This document shows, piece after piece, positions 1 through 12,690 of a stretch of 64,000 bases of DNA; positions within the stretch are counted from its first letter, which is position 1; each line of letters starts with the position of its first letter. The notes under the pieces are model-generated. The model saw nothing but the letters and a program-made list of their open reading frames with translations, made no database searches and was not told the origin of the DNA. This DNA is from Aradus depressus. Taxonomy: Eukaryota; Arthropoda; Insecta; Hemiptera; Aradidae. A program made the translations under genes and the position numbers. Location: contig OY759224.1 in assembly GCA_963662175.1 (NCBI GenBank), positions 36,403,489 to 36,467,488 of the forward strand. The letters run 5' to 3'.

Positions 1-2030
1 TTTTGTCACTAAATACATGTTTATTTTTCACTTTTTTATTTTATAGTTAGCTCTTTTTTGACATTTGGAACAGATAACATCTTCTATGAACACTTTTAAC
101 CTGTCGACATGGAAACTAAATACACTCTCATTGTTTCTCAGATTTTTTTTTTTTTTATAAATACAACTCAATACAAAGATCACACACAAATGTCACATTT
201 CCGACTGACGAACGACATCGTGCTCATTTCACATAAACAAGTGATACTAAACATCACATTACTTAACTCTTTGAGTGTATGCTGTGAGAGACACCAGTGG
301 AGTTACAGGTAAACAAAAATTGTTTAGGACGAATGCGAATTTCTTTGAATAATTATACCTATGTTATAGCGTTTGAGTGAATTTCAAATATTTATATTTT
401 CGTACGTTTGCATGAATTTCAAATATTTATATTTTCGTACGTTTGCATGAATTTCAAATATTTATATGTTGGAGGGGCGCTAAGTGGTATATTTTATGAG
501 TTAACGATGAGTGTCTTCCGAGTAGGTATTTGTTTACGTTTTTATTAGCAAGCGCGATAAAATTGGAGATAGGGATTATAAAAAAAATTTTTTTTTGAAA
601 ATCCGAAATATTTTCTTTCTCAGAAGGCATGAACTTTTGAAAGCTAATTTTAAGGTTACATAGAAAGTAATGTTAAAAAAAAAACAATGACTGAAATCTA
701 TAAAAAAGGTTTCCTCCTTCTTATCGGCTGTGGCCTTTCAAACACATTTATTACAACTTGCATCGAAAATATAACGCTTTCAACACAAAAAAATTTTTTT
801 TTTAAATTCATTTATGACTTTTGAATAATTTAACGGATTCTTTTGAAAACCAATTATGTTTTGAACAAATACAAGTTAGAATAGTGTTGAAAAATATTGC
901 AAAAAAAAATATGGGGTCTGCGCCGTATGTATTTATCACTAATAAAATTGCAATAATAAATAATTGTTTTTAAATTGTCAATTACCTTTTTTTTTCACAA
1001 TTTATTGGCCAGTTTAAGTGGATTTAAATGTTGATTTTCTTTAACTATCATCTACCTATTTTATCGAGTTGTTATGTAGCGACAGTGGAAGATTCTATTT
1101 TTAAAAAATGGCGATTGTACCAAGAGAGTTAGTTATTGAGTTGACAATAGGTATATCTTTTTTTAACTCTCAGTGTTATTAGAAGTCATTCATATATAGG
1201 TATACCTATATATATTTTTTTTTTTTACTCTTCCTGTATTTTATTGTAATTGTTCTGTAACTCAAGGCCAGTTATTGTTCCTTTCAGCATAAAACGAATA
1301 ATCTTGGTGTTGAATGTCAACAGAGAGTAATATCAATTAAGTCGAAAAATCGAAAGCTAAATGTGATTTTTATTTTTTTCATTTTATTTTGATTTTGATG
1401 ATATCACCAGTAATATTTCTGAACATTTTCCTCGGCTAGATGCTCCGTTTTAATTGTGTTTAATTTGAAAATTAAAAAATAAAATATTTAATCTAGATTT
1501 TATGGTGTCCAACACCGGTGATTAGTATAATATAGAAAATAAAAATAATATTTGAATTGAAAGAATGTCTTTCTGTTTTTTCTCAAGCTCAATTCGGTCA
1601 ATGATCTTCACTTTTTTTTTTTTTAATTAGAAAAAATATGTCTGGCGGATCTGAGGTCAGCTGCTTCATCTACTAACAGACAAGTGTTCGAAAAATGTAA
1701 AATAAACATCAAATGGAATGATCGTTGATATGAAAACATTAAGATTCAAATAATCAATAAATAATTATTACAATTACATAATATATTCTTAAGTAAATAA
1801 TAAAGAAATAAGTGAAGATTAATTTTAGTAATTTCTAAAGCTTTTTGATCTCTTTTAAATATGAAACAATATCTTCAAACGTTACGTAATAACGTTATCT
1901 CGGCTCTGCCTTGCTTAATGACCACACAACGGCTCCTCTCATTTGTACATGAAAATCTTAAATTAGAAAAGTTATTGTCAGAGCAATAATCTTTTGTAAT
2001 CAATTGATATGTATATATATAAAATTCCGT
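1..2030. other. AT-rich region without a recognised gene
   Basis: I see no convincing coding exon. The stretch is AT-rich with homopolymer runs. A 35-bp tandem repeat is listed separately. The missing 5' exon of ACSF2 could lie here or to the left of the window. Confidence 0.5.
378..467. repeat. 35-bp tandem repeat, about 2.6 copies
   Basis: The unit opening TGAATTTCAAATATTTATAT recurs at 378, 413 and 448, a period of 35 bp, almost without mismatch. Confidence 0.9.
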
Positions 2031-2039
2031 GTCGATATA

Positions 2040-2335
2040 GAGATCCTTACCTTCTGGGCTCAAGACCGTGGGTTCGAAACCCGGTCGAGGCATTTCCTTT
2101 TTTTATCTGGAAGGTAAAAATACTTTGAGCACGCTGTCCTTCGGATGAGTCGTTAAGCGATGGTCACTAGCCTGTACAATGTCAGATACTCGTTAAAGAC
2201 CCCTACCCTAGGTGAATAAACCTGGGTAGGTACAATTTAGTATTTCCGCAGTAGGTTTGGGCTCATCCAGAGCGACGAAAGAGCGCTCTGGTAGTAGTCG
2301 ATATGACCTCGTAGTTAATGCCCGGGCATGAGTTG
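2040..2335 (+). mobile_element. tRNA-derived SINE, family A, 5'-eroded copy
   Basis: A box-B-like GGTTCGAAACC lies at 2071-2081. After it come the family body (CGTCCTTCGGATG-like, GTTAAGCGATGGTC, GTACAATGTCAGATACTCG, CACCTAGG-like) and the 3' part with GAGCGCTCTGGTAGTAG. The same order of blocks recurs at 26272-26477 (-), 30669-30996 (-), 37640-37765 (+) and 50395-50650 (+). The box A region is degraded. Confidence 0.8.
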
Positions 2336-2509
2336 CAATAACTAACAAAAAATGGCAGCTTCTCTCTTTGTTGTTCCTTAAGGGAGAATATTATAGTAAA
2401 TTTTAGATGAGTGGTAGGAGAGATCCAGACTATCTCTCCCTGTTGGTTCTTCCAACCCTCCTGACCCATGGCCTCAACATTAATTAGATCTATCGTTCTC
2501 TGTTGACAG

Positions 2510-5500
2510 TGAAGAGCGTAGAGGGAGAGGACGAGCTTACTTCCATCAGCCGGGCGAGGAGCCTCTCCGAGCACTGACCACAGGACAGCTCTTGGACAAA
2601 GCTGCCCGCCAATGGCCGGACAGACTCGCCGTCCTCTCTGTACACGAGGACCGATCTCTCTCCTTCGGCGACGTCAAACAGGAGGTATAGCACAGTTAGC
2701 CTATATCTGGTCTCCACGCTATCACTTTTCCGTCATTGAAAAGTGTGACAAGGGCATGCGAAGAAACTGGATCATTTAAAATTGATCGAGAATTGGGGAG
2801 ATAGAACCTGTTTGCTGAAAATGTTTTTTGGAGATTGAACCCGGCTAATTTTGAAAATTTCTCATTCACCCACTACTCCTCAGTGATACTTGCAAATTCA
2901 GATAAATATTTAAACCTCACTACTCTAAACCAAGGTTGTGTCATAGATTACATTGTAGTGTCTAAATGATCTTTAAATGGATAATTTCTCTCATACTATG
3001 TGTGAAGTCTGTAGACAACAAAATCTTCCATCCTTCGTCATTATACCAGAAATTCTTAATTTTTTTATGATTCTTTGTACCTACAGGTATTGTGGTACGT
3101 TCATGTTCCTGTAACGAAATGGAAGGTCAACCCTCAAAATGTAAAGAAAAGTGGTTTTCCGCATAGCGCTGTGCGTGTGTGTCTATGAACATTCTTTTAG
3201 TTTACGATAACGTTTGAAAAAATGCACCAATTTGAATGTTTCTTTCTGTAAAATGTTTTTTCATAATGAGGACTCTGTTCGTTCATTTTGGTACCTGCGG
3301 TTTTGAAAATATACTCAATTTGTTTGCAATTGTTTAGTGTACAGGTATAGCATCTTGATTTTTTTCTGTGTATGTTCTCAAAATATTGCCCATTCTAAAT
3401 TCTAATAATGAAAAAGCTGTGGTTATTTTAGTCGGAACAGCTGGCAGCGAGTCTTCTGAAACTTGGATTGTCTCCTGGTGACAGAATAGCAGTGCTAGGA
3501 ACCAACAGCATCTTCTGGTATCTGACCATGCAGGCTGCTGCCAAAGCAGGACTTATACTGGTAAGTTCCTGCTTCCTTAACTCAACACCATAGTGACTAA
3601 TTCCTACTTATTATGAGAGGATGATTATAATCCACTAACAGGAACTCAAATTTGAAGTAATATAATTATAGTTATATTACTTCAAATTTGAGTTCCTGTT
3701 AGTCGCAAAAATATAATGAAAACATCGTTCGTTTTTTTTTTACATTTCTATACATATTAATTACAATAATTACATTAATTTACAAAACAAAACAAAAAAT
3801 ATATATATAATTCTTAATCATTGCAATAAAAAGACACAATGGCCCACGAAGATGAAGAGTTTGGTTTATGATTTTAGTTAAGTTACTAAGAAAATAATCG
3901 GATCCAAGGTAACAACGAATAAAACGTTATGTAAGGGACAGGAAGATTAATTCTGGTGAAGTATTTTTGTAAGTTGCGAACTGTTGTTTCAGAAGGTGCA
4001 CTTTCAGTGCTATTATAATATAATATATAAACTGAGAGGTTTCCGTTTTTGAGAAAAAACGGTTGTTCCGAATTCTCGCTTTTGAAGCTCATTTTCGTTG
4101 AAGACATAATAAAAGTCACCATGGAAATAATGTGACAAAAAAGTGAAACATTTTTGAAAAGTGCAAAAAACAGACAAGAACATTTTTTACCACCGTGAGG
4201 CGCCACTGGTAGAGTTGACTGGAGTGCCCTGTCGAGGGTTGGCTTCTTCACTCCCAACTTCAGTCAGGACGTTTTGTATAAAACCAGTTAACCAGTTCTA
4301 TTCTATTGAAATAAATAAATGCAATGATAAATTCTCTGGTCTGCTCCATGTAAAATTTATACAATTTTGATTATTTTGTTGATACACTGAGTGTTACTTA
4401 TTCTTATAACATGTTATTTCTATTCGATAGTGCTACACAGTTTTAAGACTAAAGGTTATTACAACCAAACACTTAATTAACTTTTGTGTGTATGTTTATA
4501 ACTAAATAAATAAATGGATGAATAATATAGCTGCCATATATATAACTACATATATCTTTAAAATACCCTTACGAACCCTAAAAATTAATAAACAATAATT
4601 TTCGCTATTTATTTCGTCTTTAGTGTGCGGATTTTGCACATGGATTTGCACGTAATGCCTAATAGCAAATTGTTACTAAAACAGGTGACGATAAACCCAG
4701 GATATCGTGGGATTGAGCTGAAAGGGGCTCTTGCAAGTGTGGGAGCTAAGTGCATCGTGAGTGAACCTGCATACAAGAGTCAGAACTACTATGAACTATT
4801 GACAGAAGTGATACCAGGTCTGAGCTGGTCACCTCATGGACAGCCTCTCTCTGGTGCCAGCTCCCTCCCATCACTGAGGTACATCATTGTAACAACTCAA
4901 GATCGGCTCCCGTAAGTCACTCATCAACCTTAGAACGCGCCTTACCCTACAACATTATGTTTACCATATTGTGGAAAAGTATAATAATAATTTATGGTTT
5001 CCAGATTTACTTTGTGAAGCTCCATTCTAGGAATAGATAATTAAACAGGACATACCATAGACACACAACACAAACCAACTATAATACATATCTGCCAAAA
5101 AGGTCCACTTTTTAATTTACTGGAAGCGGTAGAAATAAATAAACTGAACAAAAATGACGATATCGTAATGCTAAATGAACAAATAGAACTGAACCATTCC
5201 CCCCTTCTTAATTTAAATATCAAGTACCTAGCTAAGAGTCTGATTTCATTCATTCATTCATTCATTCACAATGGCGCGACAACCCACTAATGAGTCAAGG
5301 CCTCCTCCAACAGTGTCCGCCAGTTATCCCTGTTTTGTGCAGCTGCACTCCAGTGTCGGACTCCAAGCAGGCTCCTCGTATCATTCGCCACACCATCCTG
5401 CCACCTCAGCTTCGGCCTCCCGACGCGTCTTGTTCCGTAAAGCCGGTCCGACATCGTCTTCCTCGGGATCTCATGTTCGCCCATCCTTGCCACATGTCCG

Positions 5501-8500
5501 GCCCACCTGAGCCTTCCCAGCCTGATGACCTTCACAACGTCTGGTTCCTGGGTGAGGTAATAGACTTCTTGGTTCGTGCGTCGTCTCCAGTCTTCTCCAT
5601 CGCGTATTGGGCCATATATTCGGCGGAGGATCTTTCTTTCGAAGACCAGAAGATGTTGTTCATCTGACTTGGAGATAGTCCAAGCCTCGGACCCGTATGT
5701 TAGGATGGGGCGGATCAACGTTTTATAAAGCCTGAACTTTGTTTTTCTTGAAAGGAGGCGACTTCTTATATGATGCCTCAGGCCGAAGAAGCTCCTGTTC
5801 GCTGCCACTGTTCTTCGCTTTACCTCGGCTGACATGTCGTTGTTCACGTTTACCTGAGAGCCGAGGTATACAAACTCTTGCACTTTCTCGAAGAAGTAAG
5901 GGCCAATGGTGACTTGCTCCGGTGGCTCGACCTCCTGCTCTGAAACCAAGTATTTGGTCTTGGCTTCGTTGATGACAAGCCCCAACCTCCTCGCCGGTGC
6001 CTCCAAGGCCAGAAATGCCTCTTTGACGTCTCGAAATGACCTACCTACGATGTCAATGTCATCGGCATATGCTAGCAGCTGTACAGTCCTGTTGAAAATG
6101 GTCCCGTTCGTCTGTATGCCTGATTCCCTTACTGCTTTCTCCAGGACGAGATTGAAGAGTAAGCATGCTAAGGAATCACCCTGCCTCACTCCCTTACTCG
6201 ATTCAAACTCCTCAGAGAACTCTCCCTGGATCCGGACCGTACATTGCACGCTTGCCATCGTCAGCTTTGAAAGACGGATCAGCTTTCTCGGGATGTTGAA
6301 ATCTTCCATAGCCCTGAACAGCTGCAGCCTGTCGACATTATCATAAGCAGCCTTAAAATCTATGAAGAGATGGCAGGTCTGAATCTGGTACTCTTTACCT
6401 TTCTCAAGGATCTGTCTTAGGGAGAATATCTGATCTGTGGTCGATTTACCCCGTCGAAAGCCACACTGGTAAGGACCTAGCTCCCGTTCTGCATAGGGAA
6501 GCAGTCTCTGGAAGAGTATGTTGGACAGGACTTTATAAGCGCATGGGAGCAGGGAAATTCCTCTATAATTGCCACATTCGAGCTGGTTGCCTTTCTTTAG
6601 TATGGGGCAAATCACGGTCTTGTACCAGGCTCTGGGCATGACTTCTCCCGTCCATATATCTATTATAAGGTCCATCATAATCTTCTTCAACTCGCTTCCA
6701 CCATACCTAAATAACTCCGAAGACAGACCGTCATATCCTGGTGCCTTGTTGTTCTTTAACCTCTCCATGGCCTCGGTTATTTCAAGCTCATCGGGTGGCT
6801 CGAGCTCATCCTCTTCTGATCGTGGAATCACAAGATCCTCCATGGATTCTCTTCTCTGACCACCGTTAAGGAGTTCGTCAAAATGCCGCCTCCATCTTTG
6901 AAGGACCTGATTCTTTTCGTTCAGCAAAGTCCCGTTTTCGTCCTTACAAGCCCTCGATCTTGGCTTGAACGGCTTTCTCCCTTTATTCACCTTCTGGTAG
7001 AATTTTCTATTTTCATCTACCGTTCTCAGCCTCTCGAGTTCTTCCAGCTCCTGGTTTTCCCATTGCCGCTTCTTTCTACGATGGAGGTGCTTCTCGTCCC
7101 TTCTCCTCTGACGATACTCTTCTCTAGCTCTACGCGTACGCCTCTGCAGCATGGCTCTATACGCTTCGTTCTTGACATCTGTGACAGTTTTACAATCATC
7201 ATCGAACCAAGGGGCTCGGGTCTCTCTCTCTTGTGGTCCTAGCGTTTCCTCCGCAGTCTGTCCAATGGCCTGACAGTACTTGGTCCATCTCTGGTCCAGG
7301 CAGCAGCCATCTGGAATTTCCACTGCTCGCAATTTCTCTTCCAAGTTCGCCACATATCTTGTGTGCGATTCTTCTTCCTTGAGTTTAGAAACGTTATATC
7401 TTTTAACTCTTTCTCCCCGTTCGTTCTTAATTAGAGAGATCCTTTCTCTGAGGCGAGCAACAGCTAAGTAGTGGTCAGAGTCCACGTTGGCTCCTCTGTA
7501 GGATCTGACGTCCAGTAAGTTTGACTTATTCCTGGAGCTGATCAGAATGTGGTCAATTTGGTTTACCGTTCTACCATCGGGCGATGTCCACGTACCCTTA
7601 TGAATGTTTTTGTGAGGAAATAAGGTACTTCCGATAACGAGGTCTCGTGAGGCAGCAAAGTTAATAAGCCTCTGTCCATTGTCGTTGCTGACTTCGTGAA
7701 GGCTATGCTGTCCTATGGTTGGGGAGTAAAACCTTTCTCTACCCACCTTTGAGTTCATATCCCCTGCAATAATTTTAACATCATATCTCGGGCATTGGTC
7801 CACGGTCCTCTCGAGCAGGTCGTAGAATTGTTCCTTATCCACCTCCTCCGATATCTCCGTGGGCGCGTGAACACTCAGCAGGCTGTAGTTTTTGAACTTC
7901 CCTTTAATGCGAATTACGCAAATTCTTGGGCTGACTGCCTTGAAGTCTATTACCAGTTGCCGGAATCTCTTTCCAACGATGAAGCCTGTGCCAAACAGGT
8001 GGTGCCTCTCATGACAGCTGTAGTAGATGCAACACAAACCAACTATAATACATATCTGCCAAAAAGGTCCACTTTTTAATTTACTGGAAGCGGTAGAAAT
8101 AAATAAACTGAACAAAAATGACGATATCGTAATGCTAAATGAACAAATAGAACTGAACCATTCCCCCCTTCTTAATTTAAATATCAAGTACCTAGCTAAG
8201 AGTCTGATGATTGTAGAAATGTTTTGCCAACTGACATTCAGAGAATACTATAATTTTCATTTGATGTTTTAATTGGTCTTTAAATTCTATGTATTTGTTT
8301 TTATTCACTTTAATATTATTCTATTTTACATTTATATAATTCATGAGTCATACCTATATAAGTACCAACACTTTACTGATTCGCTTTATTAGATTTTATA
8401 TATTGCATATCAGAGACCGATTGGTAATTATAGTTATGAGAGCGACCACGAGAAGCGCACTAGTTGGAAGATACATAAAGTGGAGGGGATGGAAATTCAA

Positions 8501-11500
8501 GTTGGTTCCTGTGCGGTATGAGGTAGACATTGCTCGTTCAGCTACCGGAGGAGACAGTCATTCCGGGTTGAGTGGCCGGAGAAGGGATTGCTCGTTCAGC
8601 TGCGAGAGGAGACAGTCATTCCGGGTTGAGTGGCCGGAGAAGTGATTGCTCGTTCAGCTACCAGAGGAGACAGTCACTCCTGTCTGAGTGGCGGGAGGAA
8701 ATAGTCATTCCGAGTTCAGCTGTTGAGCTGGGCAGTTATTCAGAGTTGAGCTGTTGGAGGAGAAGACATTCCTGGCTGAGCTGGGGGAGGAAGGAGACTC
8801 CTGTTTGAGCTGACGTAGGAGACCGAAGACTCTCATTTTGCTGCTGGAGGGAGATCATCCCTGCTGCCTACTTCGAAGGGACTGGAAGTTCCTCAATCTT
8901 CGTGAATCCTGGAGGAGAAACCACAGGCTTGAGTGTGGTTAGGAAAAAGAAGACTTTCAAGGTAACGGAATCATTTATTTTACATTTTTCTCCGACATCG
9001 AGACGAATGGCTGGCTGATCATCAATAGACACCTTCATGTTGCGGGAGTTACAAGAACATTTAAGTCTATATAAATTGTTTCATGTTTTATAGATATTTT
9101 ATTCCAGATGTGCGATTATGGAGGGACGCCTCACTAATATATGGTCAATAATTGTGTTAATAAATGTATGCTGTCTTATAAATTGTTCTCTAAACTCTCT
9201 ATAGCCTAGTTCACCTTCTGAGTACGCATGTTAACCCCAAAAGTAAAATCATTTTCAGAATAATAATAAAAGTTTTAAGACCCCAAGAAAGATCATATCA
9301 ATATATATATATTTTATTTTTTATTTTATATTTATTAATATCTTGTAAATATCTGTTTATTGGAATGTATAGAGTAACAAAAACAAGGGATTCCCCGTCA
9401 TTAACTAAAAAAAAACTCCATAACTGTACCTTCTACCCTGTCAACCAATTCTGTCAGTTTGTAAGTGACTTGATAATGCCTTAACACGACGAAACTAGTT
9501 GAGTATTTGAGAATATATAGTAAAGTTTGACAAAGAAATTGTGTATTTTAAAGTATAATAAATAATACAAACTTATTTATTTATTTTTTCAAATATTGCC
9601 TATTTCACAAGGAATTTATACATAAACTCCCAGTTTCGGTATGAGAACATGGTCAGATTTAGTTATAAACTAACTGCTGAGTGTGAATCATTAACATGAG
9701 GAACATGAGGTGGGTGAGGAACAGGAGGTCGGTGAGGAAGGGGTTGGACTTTCAACTAGCAAATCCGTGCGTTTACAGTTAGCAATTCGTTTTTCTGAAA
9801 AGTCATATTTCAAAAGATATTTCAGGACATACAAATTCCGAACCGGGATTTCCTAGTTGTAGGTCCAACTCCTTCCTTATCTATCTCATGTAACTACTAT
9901 ATGAATGATTGGCACTCAGCTACTCACATAGGTACATCAGTATTGTATTAGTTTATGTGGAAATCGGTAGTGTTTGTACAAATTTTTTGTGGAATAGACA
10001 ATATTTAAAACAAAATAAGTTTGTTTTATTTATTTGACATTAAGTTTGGTAATTGTATATCTACTAATGTTACATCACCTCAAAATTCTTCAATATTAAG
10101 ATATTGTCACAGACTTGCAACTTCTGAGTCGACTTGGTACTTCAGTATTTTCAAATAGTACACGCCTAATGACAACAGAAACTTGCCAAACAACAACAAC
10201 CTGACAAAACAAATGTCAGACTTGTCAGCAACCATATAAGTGTATTAGGTAATATAACTAATAAGAACGCGCTCCGTCCAAAAGAAACAACCTTGTGTGC
10301 AGAGATGGAGCGGTGAGGAAGAATCTTAGGTAAAGTGGATATAAGTCCATCTTCCAAAATTTGAGTTTCTTAATTTTTACGGGAACGTTTGGAGCCTAAC
10401 GTCATCATCAGCCCATTCTTAATGCTGTCATTTTTAGTTAAATAATCAAACTAAATAAGAAAAAATGTCCTTAGTAAAGTAAACAGTCGAAAAGGAAAGA
10501 ACGTAGTAAACTTCTGAATAGTTTAGGAAAGTAAGTTTGAAAAATGTGTCATTGGAAAATAGACCCATTCTATTGAAAAGTGGGGCATAAGGTTGGTAGT
10601 AATGTTCTTTCTTTTGGTCTGACTTGATTTTTGGTATTTATATAAAGGTTGTGTGTTTTCTTCTCACATTTTGAGTCTGTCAAGTTTTCTGTTTACTCGC
10701 CGGCTCTTCAAGCGTCTACTTTTGGAAAATAGTGAAAAAAGAGTTACTAGCCGTAGTGTGCATTATTTATTTATTTTCAAGTGACTTGGAAGTCTGCCAC
10801 AATATTTCCTTACATTATATTCTGTTTTCATATTGTTTATGTTCTTTTCAAATAAAATGTTAATATTAGTGATACATTTTGATTTTCCCAGCTCAATACC
10901 TTGCCTTAGTGACCCATACATAGTCGATAAGCAACGTTTAAATAGAATTGGTAAAAATTAACTGGAATTTGGCAACTTTTTCAGTTTACGTCTAATGTTT
11001 TTTTTTCTTTTAACGTAATTCATTATTTTAAACATTCAACACCTTGATTACTTCTTTAGCATCCTACAGGACTAATGCAAATCTGTTTTATTTTCTTGTT
11101 TTTCAGTGGTGTTTACAGATTCGATGATGTGATGGGTTTAGCTGACAACAAGGACATGGTTGAAAAACTAGAAAATATAATTCAACCTGACGATCCTTCC
11201 TGCATTCAGTTCTCTTCAGTAAGTTATTGGCAACTAATCCTGCATGTCATCAATGGAGCACACAATTGAATGGATATCGCATTCAAAGTTTCAAATTACA
11301 TGTTCAAGAAATTACTTCATATTATTACGGAAATGTTTTCTCATGGCGCTTGTGCTTACGTCTATGGGATTTCCTTTAGTTCATGATAATTTCTGCAAAA
11401 AAGTACCGATTTGAATGTTTCTTTCTGACAAATGTTTGTCATAGTGAGGGAGGACTCAAGGCTTATCGATTATGATGCCAATCGGATTATTTGTTTTGAA

Positions 11501-12592
11501 ATTGAGCTCAATTTAGCTCATATTTTGTGCTTATAATAATATCGTCGAAGGCTTTCTCACTGAAATAGCTGAACAATAACCAAATCTTAGACACTAATGA
11601 ATAACTTAAATTTTATGAGAAGTTCCGAAAGGAATATTTCACATTTCATAATTTCTACTTGATATCCATTTTTCATAATAAAAGTTATTTTGAAACAGAA
11701 GAAGTTAGTCATGTATAGTTCCCATACCGCGGTATCGATAGTTTTTTCGTGTATGCCTATCTATCATTTTCATACCATTATTTTCATTCTTAGTATATTT
11801 TGTATATAATAAAAACTTGCCTACCCTTTGAGGGTACAACAGGTACTCCAAAGGGAGCCGTTCTAACACATTTCGGCACCATCAACAATGGCTACTTCTT
11901 TGGAAGGAGATGCGGATTTCATACTAAGGTATGCTATTTCTTAATAGATATAGATGATAGTACGTACGTTATGGTAAATTTTAGAGTTTACCAATACAAC
12001 CACTTTCGGCCTGGGACCGCTAGCGCCCCCCCCCCCCCCCCCCCCCCCCCCCACCAGACGCATCAATCTACTTTGTTCTTAACCTTTCCAGTTAGTCATG
12101 GAATTATTTAACAATAAGTTATTAATGAAGCTAAGATATTAAGTTCCTAAAAATAAAATTACTTTAGCATAATTTTCTGAAAATGTTATTACAAAAACAT
12201 TGTAAAACATGTTGATTTTTTAAAGCATTTTAATATAAAATATGTTTTTAAGAATAAATTGGGGACCATAACATGAAATTAATTTTGAGCTATTTAACAG
12301 TTGATCTTATATTCACGAAACTTACAGAGTCCAACATGCTGTGTCGACTTTGTATTTATGCCGCGAGATGGCGAGAATGTGACACACCATTTCTACGCTC
12401 TCAAAATCATTGAATATTTTAAATTAAATTTCTCTAAGTTCATCTAACTTACAGTTACTAACAGGGTAAATAAACCTAGTTGAACTTCAATTTAGTATTT
12501 GTTAAGTCGTGGCTGAAGATGGTAGCAATACCGAAAGTACTCTCATATTATATATTATTTGTGAAATAGACAATATGTTTTTAAAAACATAC

Positions 12593-12690
<98 letters not shown>

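Larger units (their letters stand above)
5043..9545 (+). mobile_element. Penelope-like element fragment (3' part), split by an RTE insertion
   Basis: Reading + strand from about 5045 gives [20 protein letters not shown] and then a segment with [10 protein letters not shown] and LNHSPLL. This matches the C-terminal GIY-YIG endonuclease region of Penelope-like retroelements as I recall it, and resembles the clearer copy at 34599-34887. The frame is interrupted by the RTE element at 5245-8029 and resumes at 8030 after a duplicated 179 bp. Downstream are a tandem array (8528-8830) and a hammerhead-like terminal motif near 9469-9503. The 5' part of the element is missing. The right boundary is inferred from that terminal motif. 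Confidence 0.6.

Noticed and set aside
1109..1155. MAIVPRELVIELTIG as the missing ACSF2 first exon
   Set aside because: It is acidic and short, not a transit peptide, and its end does not give the phase needed by the exon at 2510.
2263..2717. Two overlapping minus-strand open frames at the left of the window
   Set aside because: They are antisense to the first recognisable ACSF2 exon (2510-2684) and to a SINE; neither resembles a protein family.
5271..7471. Series of plus-strand open frames over the RTE element
   Set aside because: All are shadows of the long minus-strand reverse transcriptase frame.
8200..8225. CTGATGA...GAAA at the edge of the 179-bp repeat as a hammerhead ribozyme
   Set aside because: The five bases between the boxes cannot form stem II and no stem III is available.
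12001..12111. Proline-rich C-terminus in the frame running out of the ACSF2 P-loop exon
   Set aside because: It is intron read-through into a poly(C) tract after a clear GTATGC donor at 11929.
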